A DNA stretch of 64,000 nt from an uncultured Roseicyclus sp. (GCA_947500415.1 CANMRT010000002.1:248001-312000), one strand, 5' to 3'. Counted from the first letter of the stretch, positions 51,066-60,508 are shown. The notes: generated from the sequence alone by a model not told the origin. Numbers and translations: made by a program.

Positions 51066-51857
51066 ATGATCGAAGTCCACGACCTCCACAAACACTTCGG
51101 CGGTTTCCATGCTGTGGACGGCGCGTCCCTAAAGATTGAAACCGGCTCAATCACCGGATTGATCGGCCCCAATGGCGCCGGAAAAACCACTCTTTTCAAT
51201 GTGATCGCGGGCGTTCTTGAACCAACTTCCGGAACGGTCAGCATGGACGGTGAAGACATCACCGGCCTTCCGCCCCACAAACTGTTCGGCAAAGGTCTGC
51301 TGCGCACCTTCCAGATCGCGCACGAATTCTCCTCCATGACCTGCCGCGAAAACCTGATGATGGTGCCGGAAGGTCAGACGGGTGAAACGCTCTGGAACAC
51401 CTGGTTCGGACGTAAGCGTATCGCCGATGAAGAACGCGCGCTGCGGGCCAAGGCCGACGAAGTACTCGAATTTCTCACCATCACCCACCTCGCAGACCAT
51501 CCCGCAGGCGCCGTGTCCGGTGGCCAGAAGAAACTGCTCGAACTGGGTCGCACGATGATGGTCGACGCCAAGATGGTCTTCCTTGATGAGGTCGGCGCGG
51601 GCGTGAACCGCACGCTTCTCAACACCATCGGCGACGCCATCATCCGCCTGAACCAGGAACGCGGCTACACCTTCTGCGTGATTGAACACGATATGGATTT
51701 CATTGGCCGCCTCTGTGGTCCGGTCATTTGTATGGCTGAAGGTCGCGTACTGGCCGAGGGGACCCTGGCCGAGATCAAGGCCAACGACGCGGTGATTGAG
51801 GCCTATTTGGGCACCGGCCTGAAGAACAAGGACCAGCTGGAAGGCGCGACCGCATGA
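51066..51857 (+). CDS. livG: branched-chain amino-acid ABC transporter ATP-binding protein
   Basis: GPNGAGKTTLFNVIAG; VSGGQKKLLELGR. Confidence 0.93.
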   Translation: MIEVHDLHKHFGGFHAVDGASLKIETGSITGLIGPNGAGKTTLFNVIAGVLEPTSGTVSMDGEDITGLPPHKLFGKGLLRTFQIAHEFSSMTCRENLMMVPEGQTGETLWNTWFGRKRIADEERALRAKADEVLEFLTITHLADHPAGAVSGGQKKLLELGRTMMVDAKMVFLDEVGAGVNRTLLNTIGDAIIRLNQERGYTFCVIEHDMDFIGRLCGPVICMAEGRVLAEGTLAEIKANDAVIEAYLGTGLKNKDQLEGATA

Positions 51858-52429
51858 TCGCCCGCGTCGCCGCATTATCGATCCTCTTTGCTGTGCCGGC
51901 TATGGCGCAAGTCGCTCCCAAAGATGGCGACCTCCCGCAACAACCGGGGGCTGAGATCGCCGGAGCCGCGCCCTGCCCGCTGATCGTTGAGCCGGTTCGT
52001 TTCTGCGGCACTTCGCCAAACTTCGTGCTGACCCCCCAATCCGAAAATTCCGAGATCACCAGCTACTACGAGACACCCGAAGGCATTCAGGCCGTTGCAG
52101 TGGTCGAACCCCTTGGCCGCAATGACGGCCTCACGGTCGCGGCCATGCAACAGGCAGCCCTGGAAAATCTCTCTCAAGCCTCTGGCGTACCGGTTTCCTC
52201 CTTGCCGGTGATTGAGCGTGGCTCAAACCTCATCGCGGGCGTATCGCAGCCTAACTTCGTCTACCGGGGCACGGTTGAAGGCGTGGCCTACGTCTATTCC
52301 AACTCAATGGTCTTGATGGACAACGCGGTCGCGCAATTCGTTACAATTGAGGTTGGCGTCACAACCTACTCCCCCCGCCACAGTTCCGTACACCTACGGT
52401 TTCTCGAGCAAGTGCAGGTCGCCCAATGA
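51854..52429 (+). CDS. exported hypothetical protein inserted between livG and livF
   Basis: 191 aa; signal peptide MIARVAALSILFAVPAMAQ; ATGA overlaps at both ends. Confidence 0.75.
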   Translation: MIARVAALSILFAVPAMAQVAPKDGDLPQQPGAEIAGAAPCPLIVEPVRFCGTSPNFVLTPQSENSEITSYYETPEGIQAVAVVEPLGRNDGLTVAAMQQAALENLSQASGVPVSSLPVIERGSNLIAGVSQPNFVYRGTVEGVAYVYSNSMVLMDNAVAQFVTIEVGVTTYSPRHSSVHLRFLEQVQVAQ

Positions 52430-53169
52430 CAGCCCAAACGCAAATCCAATCTGACGCGACAACCCCTTTCCTGATTGGCGAGTCCATGACCGGTGGCTAT
52501 GGCTCTGGCGCGGACATTCTCCATGATTGCACCATTGCGGTGAACCCAGGCGAGATCGCGGTCATTGTTGGTCCGAACGGTGCGGGCAAATCCACCGCCA
52601 TGAAGGCCGTCTTCGGGATGCTGAACCTGCGCCAAGGCCGCGTGATGCTGGATGGCGCTGACATCTCCACCATGACGCCCCAGGCGCGCGTGGCCGCTGG
52701 CATGGGCTTCGTGCCACAGACGTCCAACATCTTCACCTCCATGACCGTCGAAGAGAACCTCGAAATGGGGGCCTTCATCCGAAAGGATGATTTCCGCAAC
52801 ACGATGGAGCAGGTCTACGACCTTTTCCCGATCCTGCGCGACAAGCGCAAACAAGCGGCGGGGGAGCTTTCGGGCGGTCAGCGGCAGCAGGTTGCCGTGG
52901 GCCGCTCGCTCATGACCCAACCCAAGGTCCTGATGCTGGACGAGCCCACCGCAGGCGTTTCCCCCATCGTGATGGACGAACTCTTCGACCGGATCATCGA
53001 GGTGGCGCGCACTGGCATCCCGATCCTCATGGTCGAACAAAACGCCCGCCAAGCCCTTGAGATTGCAGACAAAGGCTATGTCCTTGTCCAAGGCCGCAAC
53101 GCCTATACCGGCACCGGGAAAGAGCTTTTGGCAGACCCCGAGGTGCGCAAAAGCTTCCTCGGCGGATAA
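52426..53169 (+). CDS. livF: branched-chain amino-acid ABC transporter ATP-binding protein
   Basis: GPNGAGKSTAMKAVFG; LSGGQRQQVAVGRSL. Confidence 0.93.
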   Translation: MTAQTQIQSDATTPFLIGESMTGGYGSGADILHDCTIAVNPGEIAVIVGPNGAGKSTAMKAVFGMLNLRQGRVMLDGADISTMTPQARVAAGMGFVPQTSNIFTSMTVEENLEMGAFIRKDDFRNTMEQVYDLFPILRDKRKQAAGELSGGQRQQVAVGRSLMTQPKVLMLDEPTAGVSPIVMDELFDRIIEVARTGIPILMVEQNARQALEIADKGYVLVQGRNAYTGTGKELLADPEVRKSFLGG

Positions 53170-53175
53170 CGGGAC

Positions 53176-53568
53176 ATGGAAGCCGTCGTCACCCTACTGA
53201 CCTGCGCATTCGTCACCTTCTGCGGACCCGATGGAACCTGCAGAACCGACACACCGATGCAGGTTATCATCGACCTAGGGGCGGAAGATGACTCCATACA
53301 GCTGTGGACGACTCCCTCGCCGACCGGACCAGCGACACCGGCAAGTATCCAGGATCCGAGACCAACGCGCCGCGGCGAACCCCTGCACCTATTGGCCCGT
53401 ACCCGAGACGAAGGCGCGCTGCTCATCTCTCCGCGTGCCGATCCCGATGATGATACCACAGTGACCGCGACCCTCCGGCGCCACCCAGACATGCAAGGCA
53501 ATCCGACCGGCCCCGACGCCACGCTGTCCGAGGCAAATTGCGCGCAATCCTTTTTCCAGTCCAGATGA
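53176..53568 (+). CDS. small four-Cys protein 1 of the liv-embedded array (no obvious signal peptide)
   Basis: MEAVVTLLTCAFVTFCGPDGTC (C-x5-C-x5-C) and C-terminal NCAQ. Confidence 0.6.
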   Translation: MEAVVTLLTCAFVTFCGPDGTCRTDTPMQVIIDLGAEDDSIQLWTTPSPTGPATPASIQDPRPTRRGEPLHLLARTRDEGALLISPRADPDDDTTVTATLRRHPDMQGNPTGPDATLSEANCAQSFFQSR

Positions 53569-53987
53569 TGCGCGTGCGGTCCCATATCGCCGTGCTTCCG
53601 CTGACCTTCGCCATGTCCGCACCTGCGCTTGCCACACTTGATGACACCCCGTTCACGGACAACGCCCCCTACATCGCCACCTGCGAAACCGTCGAAATTT
53701 GCCGCACAAACAGCGGCTGCGCGGCATTCCCCGCACTCGGCGAACTGCTGCTGCGTATTGAAGGACCGCTCGGCCAGCTCGGGCCCTCTGAGGACTTGCT
53801 GGAACCGCTGGATGTGATCCAAGCGCTCGACGCCACACCCATTGATCCTGAACAGGCAGGCCTCCGGATCTTGGTCGAAGAGCCCGCCGAAGATGCCCTG
53901 ACCCGCCGATTTGCCTTCTTCGACCGGTCCCGCGCCGGCCCCGCCGGGCAGTATTTCATCCTTCATTGCACGGAACTATCTCAATGA
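53565..53987 (+). CDS. small exported four-Cys protein 2
   Basis: Signal peptide; ATCETVEICRTNSGC (C-x5-C-x5-C), C-terminal LHCTELSQ; ATG overlaps the preceding stop. Confidence 0.68.
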   Translation: MMRVRSHIAVLPLTFAMSAPALATLDDTPFTDNAPYIATCETVEICRTNSGCAAFPALGELLLRIEGPLGQLGPSEDLLEPLDVIQALDATPIDPEQAGLRILVEEPAEDALTRRFAFFDRSRAGPAGQYFILHCTELSQ

Positions 53988-54355
53988 GGGCCGCAGCATT
54001 AGCCATTGCTTGCCTTGCGGCCCCGTTTCCCGCGGCGGCCACGGGCCTCGCCTGTACCTTCACGCAGCTCTGCTCTCCAATGACCGATTGCCAGACCCAC
54101 CCCGGCCTGCCGTTCAGTTTCGACCTCATCAGCGGGGCGCTGGCGCTGGTCACACCGGACGGCATCGCCTTCGCCACACCCTTGTCCCATGTGGAGCCGC
54201 CCGCAAGCGCGCTCCTCTTCGACACGTTGCCCGACATGACGCTGTTGCTCACCCTGTCCGAGACCGGCCAAGCCGCCATGACCCAGCATGAGTTCGGCCC
54301 CGGCGGGCAAATCACTCCGGTCTCCTACTTCGGCACATGCGAGCCCGCCTCATGA
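53984..54355 (+). CDS. small exported four-Cys protein 3
   Basis: MRAAALAIACLAAPFPAAATG; ACTFTQLCSPMTDC, C-terminal FGTCEPAS; ATGA overlap. Confidence 0.7.
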   Translation: MRAAALAIACLAAPFPAAATGLACTFTQLCSPMTDCQTHPGLPFSFDLISGALALVTPDGIAFATPLSHVEPPASALLFDTLPDMTLLLTLSETGQAAMTQHEFGPGGQITPVSYFGTCEPAS

Positions 54356-54462
54356 TCCGTCCGTCCATCGAAATACCCGTGGCATGTTCTGCCCAAACTC
54401 ATATCGTGCCCCTCCCCGACACCGACCGTACGCTTCACTCAAAGCTCACCTAGGATTTCGCC

Positions 54463-54867
54463 ATGCGAAAGTTGCTTCTCTCCGCCGTCCTCTTTTCCAT
54501 TCCGCTCGCCGCATCTGCGCAGGAGGCCCCGGTCGCATGGACCTGCCTTCTCGACGTCATGTGCCCTCACACCGGCGCCTGCCGTGATCTGGGGCAAACC
54601 ATCGAAATTAGCGAAGGCGAGGATGGCTGGAGCGTAGTTTGGGTCGGCACAGACCTGCCCTCCGACTACGAGCTGATCGCCGATCTGCCCCCAGTTGAGG
54701 GTGCGGTGCACCAGACCCGCGTCCGCAGTTTGATCCACCGGGATGAGGCGACGCAAACGATGCAAATGGTGACCATCGACAGCACTGGCCATGTGGTCGT
54801 CACCACCCATCAGCCCCAAGCTGCGATGCAGGTCGTCACAGGTCTTGGAACGTGTGAACTGTCGTGA
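54463..54867 (+). CDS. small exported four-Cys protein 4
   Basis: MRKLLLSAVLFSIPLAASAQ; TCLLDVMCPHTGAC, C-terminal LGTCELS. Confidence 0.72.
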   Translation: MRKLLLSAVLFSIPLAASAQEAPVAWTCLLDVMCPHTGACRDLGQTIEISEGEDGWSVVWVGTDLPSDYELIADLPPVEGAVHQTRVRSLIHRDEATQTMQMVTIDSTGHVVVTTHQPQAAMQVVTGLGTCELS

Positions 54868-55277
54868 CGCGTATTCTTTGCGTCGTTGCGGTCCTGACAG
54901 CGCAGTCTGCCGCCGCACAAACAGTGACAGACCGCATGCTTTGCGAATGGATTCCGTCCTGCACGTTGGACGAGACATGTGAAGAGAGCGGACCAAACCC
55001 TATCTTTTCGCTCGAACGTATTGGCGAGGCGTGGCTTTGGGACCCATTGGCCGAATGGAACGGCTTCCCGGTCGGCGTGGCAGAGACCTTGGCGCAAGCC
55101 GATGCCCTTGCCTTGGACGAAGCCACAAACATCGGCCTTATACTTGTGCCAGCGGGCCGTACCGACGACGGAGCTCTCATTCTCGACGGTTACGGTCTGC
55201 AATATTTCCCGGAACGCGCCCTCGCCCCGCGCGCCATGCGCCACCATTGCGTACCAGCCTCGGGCGTGACCTCGTGA
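54864..55277 (+). CDS. small exported four-Cys protein 5
   Basis: Signal peptide MTRILCVVAVLTAQSAAAQ; LCEWIPSCTLDETC, C-terminal HHCVPASGVTS. Confidence 0.7.
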   Translation: MTRILCVVAVLTAQSAAAQTVTDRMLCEWIPSCTLDETCEESGPNPIFSLERIGEAWLWDPLAEWNGFPVGVAETLAQADALALDEATNIGLILVPAGRTDDGALILDGYGLQYFPERALAPRAMRHHCVPASGVTS

Positions 55278-55630
55278 TACGCGCGGCCCTCGCAACGTGC
55301 CTCCTTGTCACGCCTGCATGGGCCGAACCGTTCACCTGCGAAATGACCGTCATTTGCCAAAACCTCGACTGCCACGCGGTCGATGATACCTACCAGATCA
55401 TCGCGGCAGATCACGCGGGCGATTTGTTCATGATCTCACCCGCTGGCGACCACCCGGTCACAAGGCTGACACGGCCCGGCGCCCTGCCCGCCGCTTATGC
55501 CGGTGCCGGCGAAGCTGCACTGGGTGAGTTGATCACGATCCTGCCCGACGGACGCGCGCTCTTGTCGATCCACGGACACGATGGACCGGCGCGCACCACA
55601 ACCATCTTCGGCACCTGTTTGGCCCAATAA
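55274..55630 (+). CDS. small exported four-Cys protein 6 (GTG start)
   Basis: GTGA overlap with the preceding stop; signal peptide (M)IRAALATCLLVTPAWA; TCEMTVICQNLDC, C-terminal FGTCLAQ; the ORF track starts this frame too far upstream at 55031. Confidence 0.7.
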   Translation: MIRAALATCLLVTPAWAEPFTCEMTVICQNLDCHAVDDTYQIIAADHAGDLFMISPAGDHPVTRLTRPGALPAAYAGAGEAALGELITILPDGRALLSIHGHDGPARTTTIFGTCLAQ

Positions 55631-55722
55631 ACAATGACCCACTGGCCAAGCCTGCGCCCCTTCGTTAGACCTGTTTTTCAAGCGCCATCAAAAGGCGCAC
55701 GGACGGATTGGGAGAGTTTTGC

Positions 55723-56733
55723 GTGGACGTCTTGAACGCCTTCGTCGCCTTGGCGAATTTCGTTATCATTCCCGCCACGGCCTACGGCGCACAGCTTGCG
55801 CTCGGAGCCCTTGGCGTGACGCTGATCTACGGCATCCTGCGGTTTTCCAACTTCGCCCATGGCGACACGATGGCCTTCGGCACGATGATCACGATCTTCG
55901 GCACCTGGGGTCTTCAGGCAGCAGGCGTCAGCTTTGGCCCTCTGCCCACAGCCCTGATCGCCCTGCCCCTCGGCATCGCCGTCACGGCGGCGCTGATGAT
56001 TGGCACCGACCGCATTGTCTATCGCTTCTACCGCGAGAACAAAGCCAAGCCGGTGATCTTCGTGATCGCCTCCCTTGGCGTCATGTTCATCATGAACGGC
56101 ATCGTCCGCTTCCTGATCGGCGTCGATGACCAGCGCTTTGCCGACGGCGAACGCTTCATCATCCGCGCCCGTGACTTCCGCGAAATGACGGGCCTGGACG
56201 AAGGCCTCGCCTTCCGCACCACCCAAGGCATCACCATCGTTGTGGCCCTGATCGCGGTGATCGCACTCTTCTGGTTCCTCAACCGCACCCGCACCGGCAA
56301 ATCCATGCGCGCCTTCTCGGACAACGAGGATCTGGCGCTCCTGTCCGGCATCAACCCCGACCGCGTTGTGCTGGTCACCTGGATCATCGTTGCAGCGCTG
56401 GCCACCACCGCAGGCGTCCTCTATGGCCTCGACAAGAGCTTCAAGCCGTTCACCTATTTCCAGCTGCTTCTGCCGATCTTCGCCTCCGCAATCGTTGGAG
56501 GCCTCGGCAACCCGCTAGGCGCAATCCTCGGCGGCTTCCTCATCGCCTTCTCCGAGGTCGGCGTGACGTACGCCTTCCGTAAGGTCGTGGGCTACTTCGG
56601 GCCTGAGGATTGGCAGCCCGAAGGCCTTCTGCAACTGCTCAGCACCGACTACAAATTCGCCGTGTCCTTCGGCATCCTGCTGATCGTGCTGCTGTTCAAA
56701 CCCACCGGCATAATGAAGGGGAAATCGGTATGA
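55723..56733 (+). CDS. livH: branched-chain amino-acid ABC transporter permease
   Basis: LivH-type TM protein; GLGNPLGAILGGFLIAFSEV; GTG at 55723 after GGGAGAG. Confidence 0.92.
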   Translation: MDVLNAFVALANFVIIPATAYGAQLALGALGVTLIYGILRFSNFAHGDTMAFGTMITIFGTWGLQAAGVSFGPLPTALIALPLGIAVTAALMIGTDRIVYRFYRENKAKPVIFVIASLGVMFIMNGIVRFLIGVDDQRFADGERFIIRARDFREMTGLDEGLAFRTTQGITIVVALIAVIALFWFLNRTRTGKSMRAFSDNEDLALLSGINPDRVVLVTWIIVAALATTAGVLYGLDKSFKPFTYFQLLLPIFASAIVGGLGNPLGAILGGFLIAFSEVGVTYAFRKVVGYFGPEDWQPEGLLQLLSTDYKFAVSFGILLIVLLFKPTGIMKGKSV

Positions 56734-58058
56734 GCGATGCAGCCACCGCCCCCCGGACGAGCAGTTCCAAAACCTTCCTGCTCTTCACCCTCGTCGCCGT
56801 GCTCTTCATCGGCACCGGCTTCGTGCAGTCGTGGAACACTGCGCTGACGATCTTCAATATGGGCCTCATCTCAGCCATCATGGCGCTCGGCGTGAACATG
56901 CAATGGGGCTATGCGGGCCTCTTTAACGTGGGTGTCATGGGCTTTGTGGCCTTAGGTGGCCTTGCCGCCGTCCTCGTCTCCTCCGATCCGGTGCCCGAGG
57001 CCTGGGCGGCCGGTGGTCCGCGCATCATGCTGGGTCTCTATCTCGGCGCCATGACGATCCTCGCCGCGATCCTCACCTACACCAAACTCCCCACAGGCCG
57101 ATTGCGCGCCATTGCGGTGCTTGTCGTCCTGATCGGCGGCTACGCCATCTACCGCACCGTGATCGATCCAGGCGTTGAGGCCGTGGAATCCGTCGATCCC
57201 GCCTCCACTGGCTTCCTCGGCGGGCTCGGCCTGCCTGTGATCTTCGCGTGGCCCGTGGGAGGCCTTCTTGCCGCCGGGGCCGCCTGGATTATCGGCAAGA
57301 CCGCCCTTGGTCTGCGCTCTGACTACCTCGCCATCGCCACCCTCGGCATTGCCGAAATCATCATCGCCGTCCTCAAGAACGAAGACTGGCTGGCGCGCGG
57401 TGTGAAGAACGTCACTGGTATTCCACGCCCCGTCCCCTACGAGGTCGATCTGCAAGCGTCCGAAGGCTTCCAAGGGTTCGCCGCCAACATCGGCGCGGAC
57501 CTCACGACAGCCTCGACGATCACCGTGAAACTCGCCTACGCGGGCCTCTTCATCGTGGTCCTGGTGGCCCTTGTCTGGCTGTCCGAGAAGGCCTGGAACT
57601 CCCCCTGGGGCCGCATGATGTGTGCGATCCGCGACAATGAAGTTTCGGCCTCCGCCATGGGCAAGGACGTCAAAGCGCGCCACCTGCAGATCTTCATCCT
57701 TGGCTCCGCCGTTTGCGGCATGGCTGGCGCCATGATGACCACGCTCGACAGCCAGCTTGTGCCCGGCACCTACCAGCCGCTCCGCTTCACCTTCCTGATC
57801 TGGGTCATGGTGATCGTGGGCGGCTCCGGCAACAACTGGGGCGCTGTTCTGGGCGGCTTCCTGATCTGGTGGCTCTGGGTGCAGGTTGAGCCGATGGGCC
57901 TGATGCTCATGCAGGGCATCACCTACTTCATGGAGCCCGGCTCGCCGCTGTCCGACCACCTCCTCGACTCAGCCGCCCATATGCGCCTGTTGACGATGGG
58001 GCTGATCCTGTTGCTGGTCCTGCGCTTCAGTCCGCGCGGCCTGATACCCGAACGTTAG
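56730..58058 (+). CDS. livM: branched-chain amino-acid ABC transporter permease
   Basis: MSDAATAPRTSSSKTFLLFTLVAV; GLRSDYLAIATLGIAEII; GSGNNWGAVLGGFLIWWLW; ATGA overlap with livH. Confidence 0.92.
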   Translation: MSDAATAPRTSSSKTFLLFTLVAVLFIGTGFVQSWNTALTIFNMGLISAIMALGVNMQWGYAGLFNVGVMGFVALGGLAAVLVSSDPVPEAWAAGGPRIMLGLYLGAMTILAAILTYTKLPTGRLRAIAVLVVLIGGYAIYRTVIDPGVEAVESVDPASTGFLGGLGLPVIFAWPVGGLLAAGAAWIIGKTALGLRSDYLAIATLGIAEIIIAVLKNEDWLARGVKNVTGIPRPVPYEVDLQASEGFQGFAANIGADLTTASTITVKLAYAGLFIVVLVALVWLSEKAWNSPWGRMMCAIRDNEVSASAMGKDVKARHLQIFILGSAVCGMAGAMMTTLDSQLVPGTYQPLRFTFLIWVMVIVGGSGNNWGAVLGGFLIWWLWVQVEPMGLMLMQGITYFMEPGSPLSDHLLDSAAHMRLLTMGLILLLVLRFSPRGLIPER

Positions 58059-58066
58059 GGCGCAGG

Positions 58067-58489
58067 ATGATCGCCTATGTCACCGTCGGCGCTGATGACA
58101 TCGCTCAAGCGAAGGCGTTCTACGACGCATTCCTGCCAGCGCTTGGCTACGATCTGACGGAAGGCGCGGAAGGCCTAAGCTACGTCCTGCCTGTGGCTGA
58201 TGGCCAATCCCCAGTGCTGCCAGATTTTTACGTCAAACCACCTTTCAATGGCGCCCCGGCCTCCGCCGGAAACGGCGCAATGGTCGCGTTTGAGGCGCGC
58301 AACCAAGCCCAGGTTCGGACGCTTCATGCGGCCGCGCTTGCTGCAGGTGGCACCGATGAAGGTGCCCCGGGTTTCCGCGCGTCTTACAGCCCCGATTTCT
58401 ATGTGGCTTATCTGCGCGATCCCCAAGGCAACAAGGTCGCACTCTATTCAAGCGAGCCCCAAGAAAACGGAGGCCCGGCGCCGCACTAA
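58067..58489 (+). CDS. VOC family (glyoxalase-like) protein
   Basis: MIAYVTVGADDIAQAKAFYDAFLPALGY...; FYVAYLRDPQGNKVALYS. Confidence 0.9.
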   Translation: MIAYVTVGADDIAQAKAFYDAFLPALGYDLTEGAEGLSYVLPVADGQSPVLPDFYVKPPFNGAPASAGNGAMVAFEARNQAQVRTLHAAALAAGGTDEGAPGFRASYSPDFYVAYLRDPQGNKVALYSSEPQENGGPAPH

Positions 58490-58730
58490 ATGCAGCACCG
58501 GGCGCCCTGGCCCATGACGGCGAAATACGAGTTACGCAGTGTGAAGGCCTACTGTGCCGTCACGGGATCACACGACTGAACATTTTCATTGAGCGGTTCC
58601 GGCGCGAAATCGGGTTCAGTTTCCAAGGAAAGTGTCGGACTCTGATGTCTGCTCTAGCGGTGCTGTTCAATCGACCTTGGCTTTAGAAATAGTGGCCAGG
58701 CCCAGTTTCTGACAATCACCCGAACGGGTG

Positions 58731-58763
58731 AAAACGGGCGCGGACACTCGAAAAAAACGCCCG
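58731..58763 (-). terminator. candidate terminator of the LuxR/alpha-beta-hydrolase gene
   Basis: Minus strand CGGGCG-N17-CGCCCG-TTTT; second palindrome CACCCG-AA-CGGGTG at 58717-58730. Confidence 0.5.
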
Positions 58764-58769
58764 TATAAC

Positions 58770-60356
58770 TCAGATAGGCTCCAACGCGTCCAAAACCGTT
58801 GGCAAAGCTGCTGAAATATAAGGCAGATAGGAGTCGAGCCGGTAGACCGGCGCGCCGATCCGCTGCGCAAATGCATCAAACGGTCCGGATGGCTTGATCA
58901 AGGAATCTCTGCAATGGATCAACGCTGCGCGGGGCCGGAGATTGCTATTCGGCGGTGCAAAAGCCCAATCCACGCAGGAAAAACTCGCATCCCGCCACAT
59001 GCCTTCAGCCTTGTGGATCATCAGGTCTGCGAAGTTCAAATCATCCGCGCGCAACCCATCTGCATCTTCAACTTTGCGCATCTCGACACCTAGCAGCGGA
59101 TGAACACCGGCATGCCGATCTTCCATGCGTTCCAGCTGACGCATCGCAATCCCGAACATGAACTTGATGGTCTTGGGCGCATAAAGACATGCAAGTCCAA
59201 AGGTCTTCATTTTTCCTATGAAGCCTGACGTCACTTCACGCGACACGATGGGCGGCACGGCCTCGATCCCGACAATCATGTTCACGCGTTCAGGGTGTTG
59301 CAGCGCGATGGAATAGCCAACTGCAAATCCGTCCGCAGCACCAAAGATCGAGAACGACCCAATACTCTCTTGATCCAGCACCGCCATCACGTCATCGACA
59401 TGGTCCTGCAGCAATGCACTGTCTTCCTTGAAGTTCACCGAAGACGGTCCCCGGCCAGCGCGACTGATCCGGATCACTTGCCACCCGCGACTGACTGCCA
59501 GAGCCCGCGCCTTTTCAGGCCAGTGGCGGCCTTGGGTCATCCCATGAACGTACACCAAGACCCGTTCCGATTTCGGTCCATCAACCTCATAGCAAAGCGT
59601 CCGCCCATCTGGCCGGCGCACCTTTCTCAGACCACCTCCAGCAGCCGATGTCTCGTTCGGTTTCCGAGGGACCAAAGCGGCGGCCTGGTTCAACATGCGC
59701 AGAATATCTGACTGGGAACTCACGCCCAATTTGTTGGTAAGGGACTTGACCTGGCTACGAACCGTCTCCCACGACTTCCCGACGCGGTCGGCAATCTCCC
59801 GTAAGGTCCCGCCCAGAAGCAACTCCTTCAGCAAGGCGAACTCGGCATGGGTCAGTTCAAAACTTTCCGCCAAGAATTTTGAGATCACGCCTTCAAAGGC
59901 ATCCCCGGATCGTTTGGATAGAAACCCTTCCCCCGACAAATCACGCGAAACGATGACCAATTCGACGGTCTGATCCTCGATCACCCGCAGCAACAAGGAA
60001 CCTCTTTCGGGCTCGCCTTCCAGCCAAGCCTCCAACCTCGCCTGATCGTCAGGTTGGAGCTGCCCATCAAACGCGGCCGCGACATCTGCCGGTGTGGCAA
60101 ACCGCGCCACATCAAGCGCATCCGGGACCTCATCAGCGTCTTGATCGCTGACACCGATTTCCCCCAACAGGCGAAAGGCTTGGTCGGCATGGTGGTCCAG
60201 CTTCGGGGAAACCAGCTCACCTTCCTCATCATCCAGCCAGGAAGTGAGGACCTCCATCAACGCGTCCAACTGGGATGGTTCCGTCAGGCACTCGTAGAAT
60301 GCCAGCAAGACCTCACCGAGCGTCGGGTCCGAAGTTGGGCGATCCGAATTGGACAT
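58770..60356 (-). CDS. LuxR-type HTH / alpha-beta hydrolase-fold fusion protein
   Basis: HTH: ELTHAEFALLKELLLGGTLREIADRVGKSWETVRSQVKSLTNKLGVSSQSDILRML; then hydrolase fold VLVYVHGMTQGRHW...FSIFGAADGFAVGYSIALQHPERV. Confidence 0.85.
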   Translation of the reverse strand: MSNSDRPTSDPTLGEVLLAFYECLTEPSQLDALMEVLTSWLDDEEGELVSPKLDHHADQAFRLLGEIGVSDQDADEVPDALDVARFATPADVAAAFDGQLQPDDQARLEAWLEGEPERGSLLLRVIEDQTVELVIVSRDLSGEGFLSKRSGDAFEGVISKFLAESFELTHAEFALLKELLLGGTLREIADRVGKSWETVRSQVKSLTNKLGVSSQSDILRMLNQAAALVPRKPNETSAAGGGLRKVRRPDGRTLCYEVDGPKSERVLVYVHGMTQGRHWPEKARALAVSRGWQVIRISRAGRGPSSVNFKEDSALLQDHVDDVMAVLDQESIGSFSIFGAADGFAVGYSIALQHPERVNMIVGIEAVPPIVSREVTSGFIGKMKTFGLACLYAPKTIKFMFGIAMRQLERMEDRHAGVHPLLGVEMRKVEDADGLRADDLNFADLMIHKAEGMWRDASFSCVDWAFAPPNSNLRPRAALIHCRDSLIKPSGPFDAFAQRIGAPVYRLDSYLPYISAALPTVLDALEPI

Positions 60357-60508
60357 GTCTTGGCGGGGTACAGTCGTGTGAAGGCAGCAGGTCCCAGCAC
60401 TTTAATCGCAGCACAAAGGGATCACATCAGGAAATCGGCCGCGGTGCGCAGTTGCAGAGCCCGCAAAGGGGCTTTTCCGCAACAACCTCGCGCTACCCTT
60501 CGACACAA

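Noticed and set aside
49584-51110. 508-aa minus-strand ORF spanning the substrate-binding protein gene
   Set aside because: Gly/Val/Asp-rich antisense translation; the plus-strand gene has a signal peptide and family motifs.
55678-57959. Minus-strand ORFs opposite livH and livM
   Set aside because: His/Asp-rich shadows of hydrophobic permease genes.
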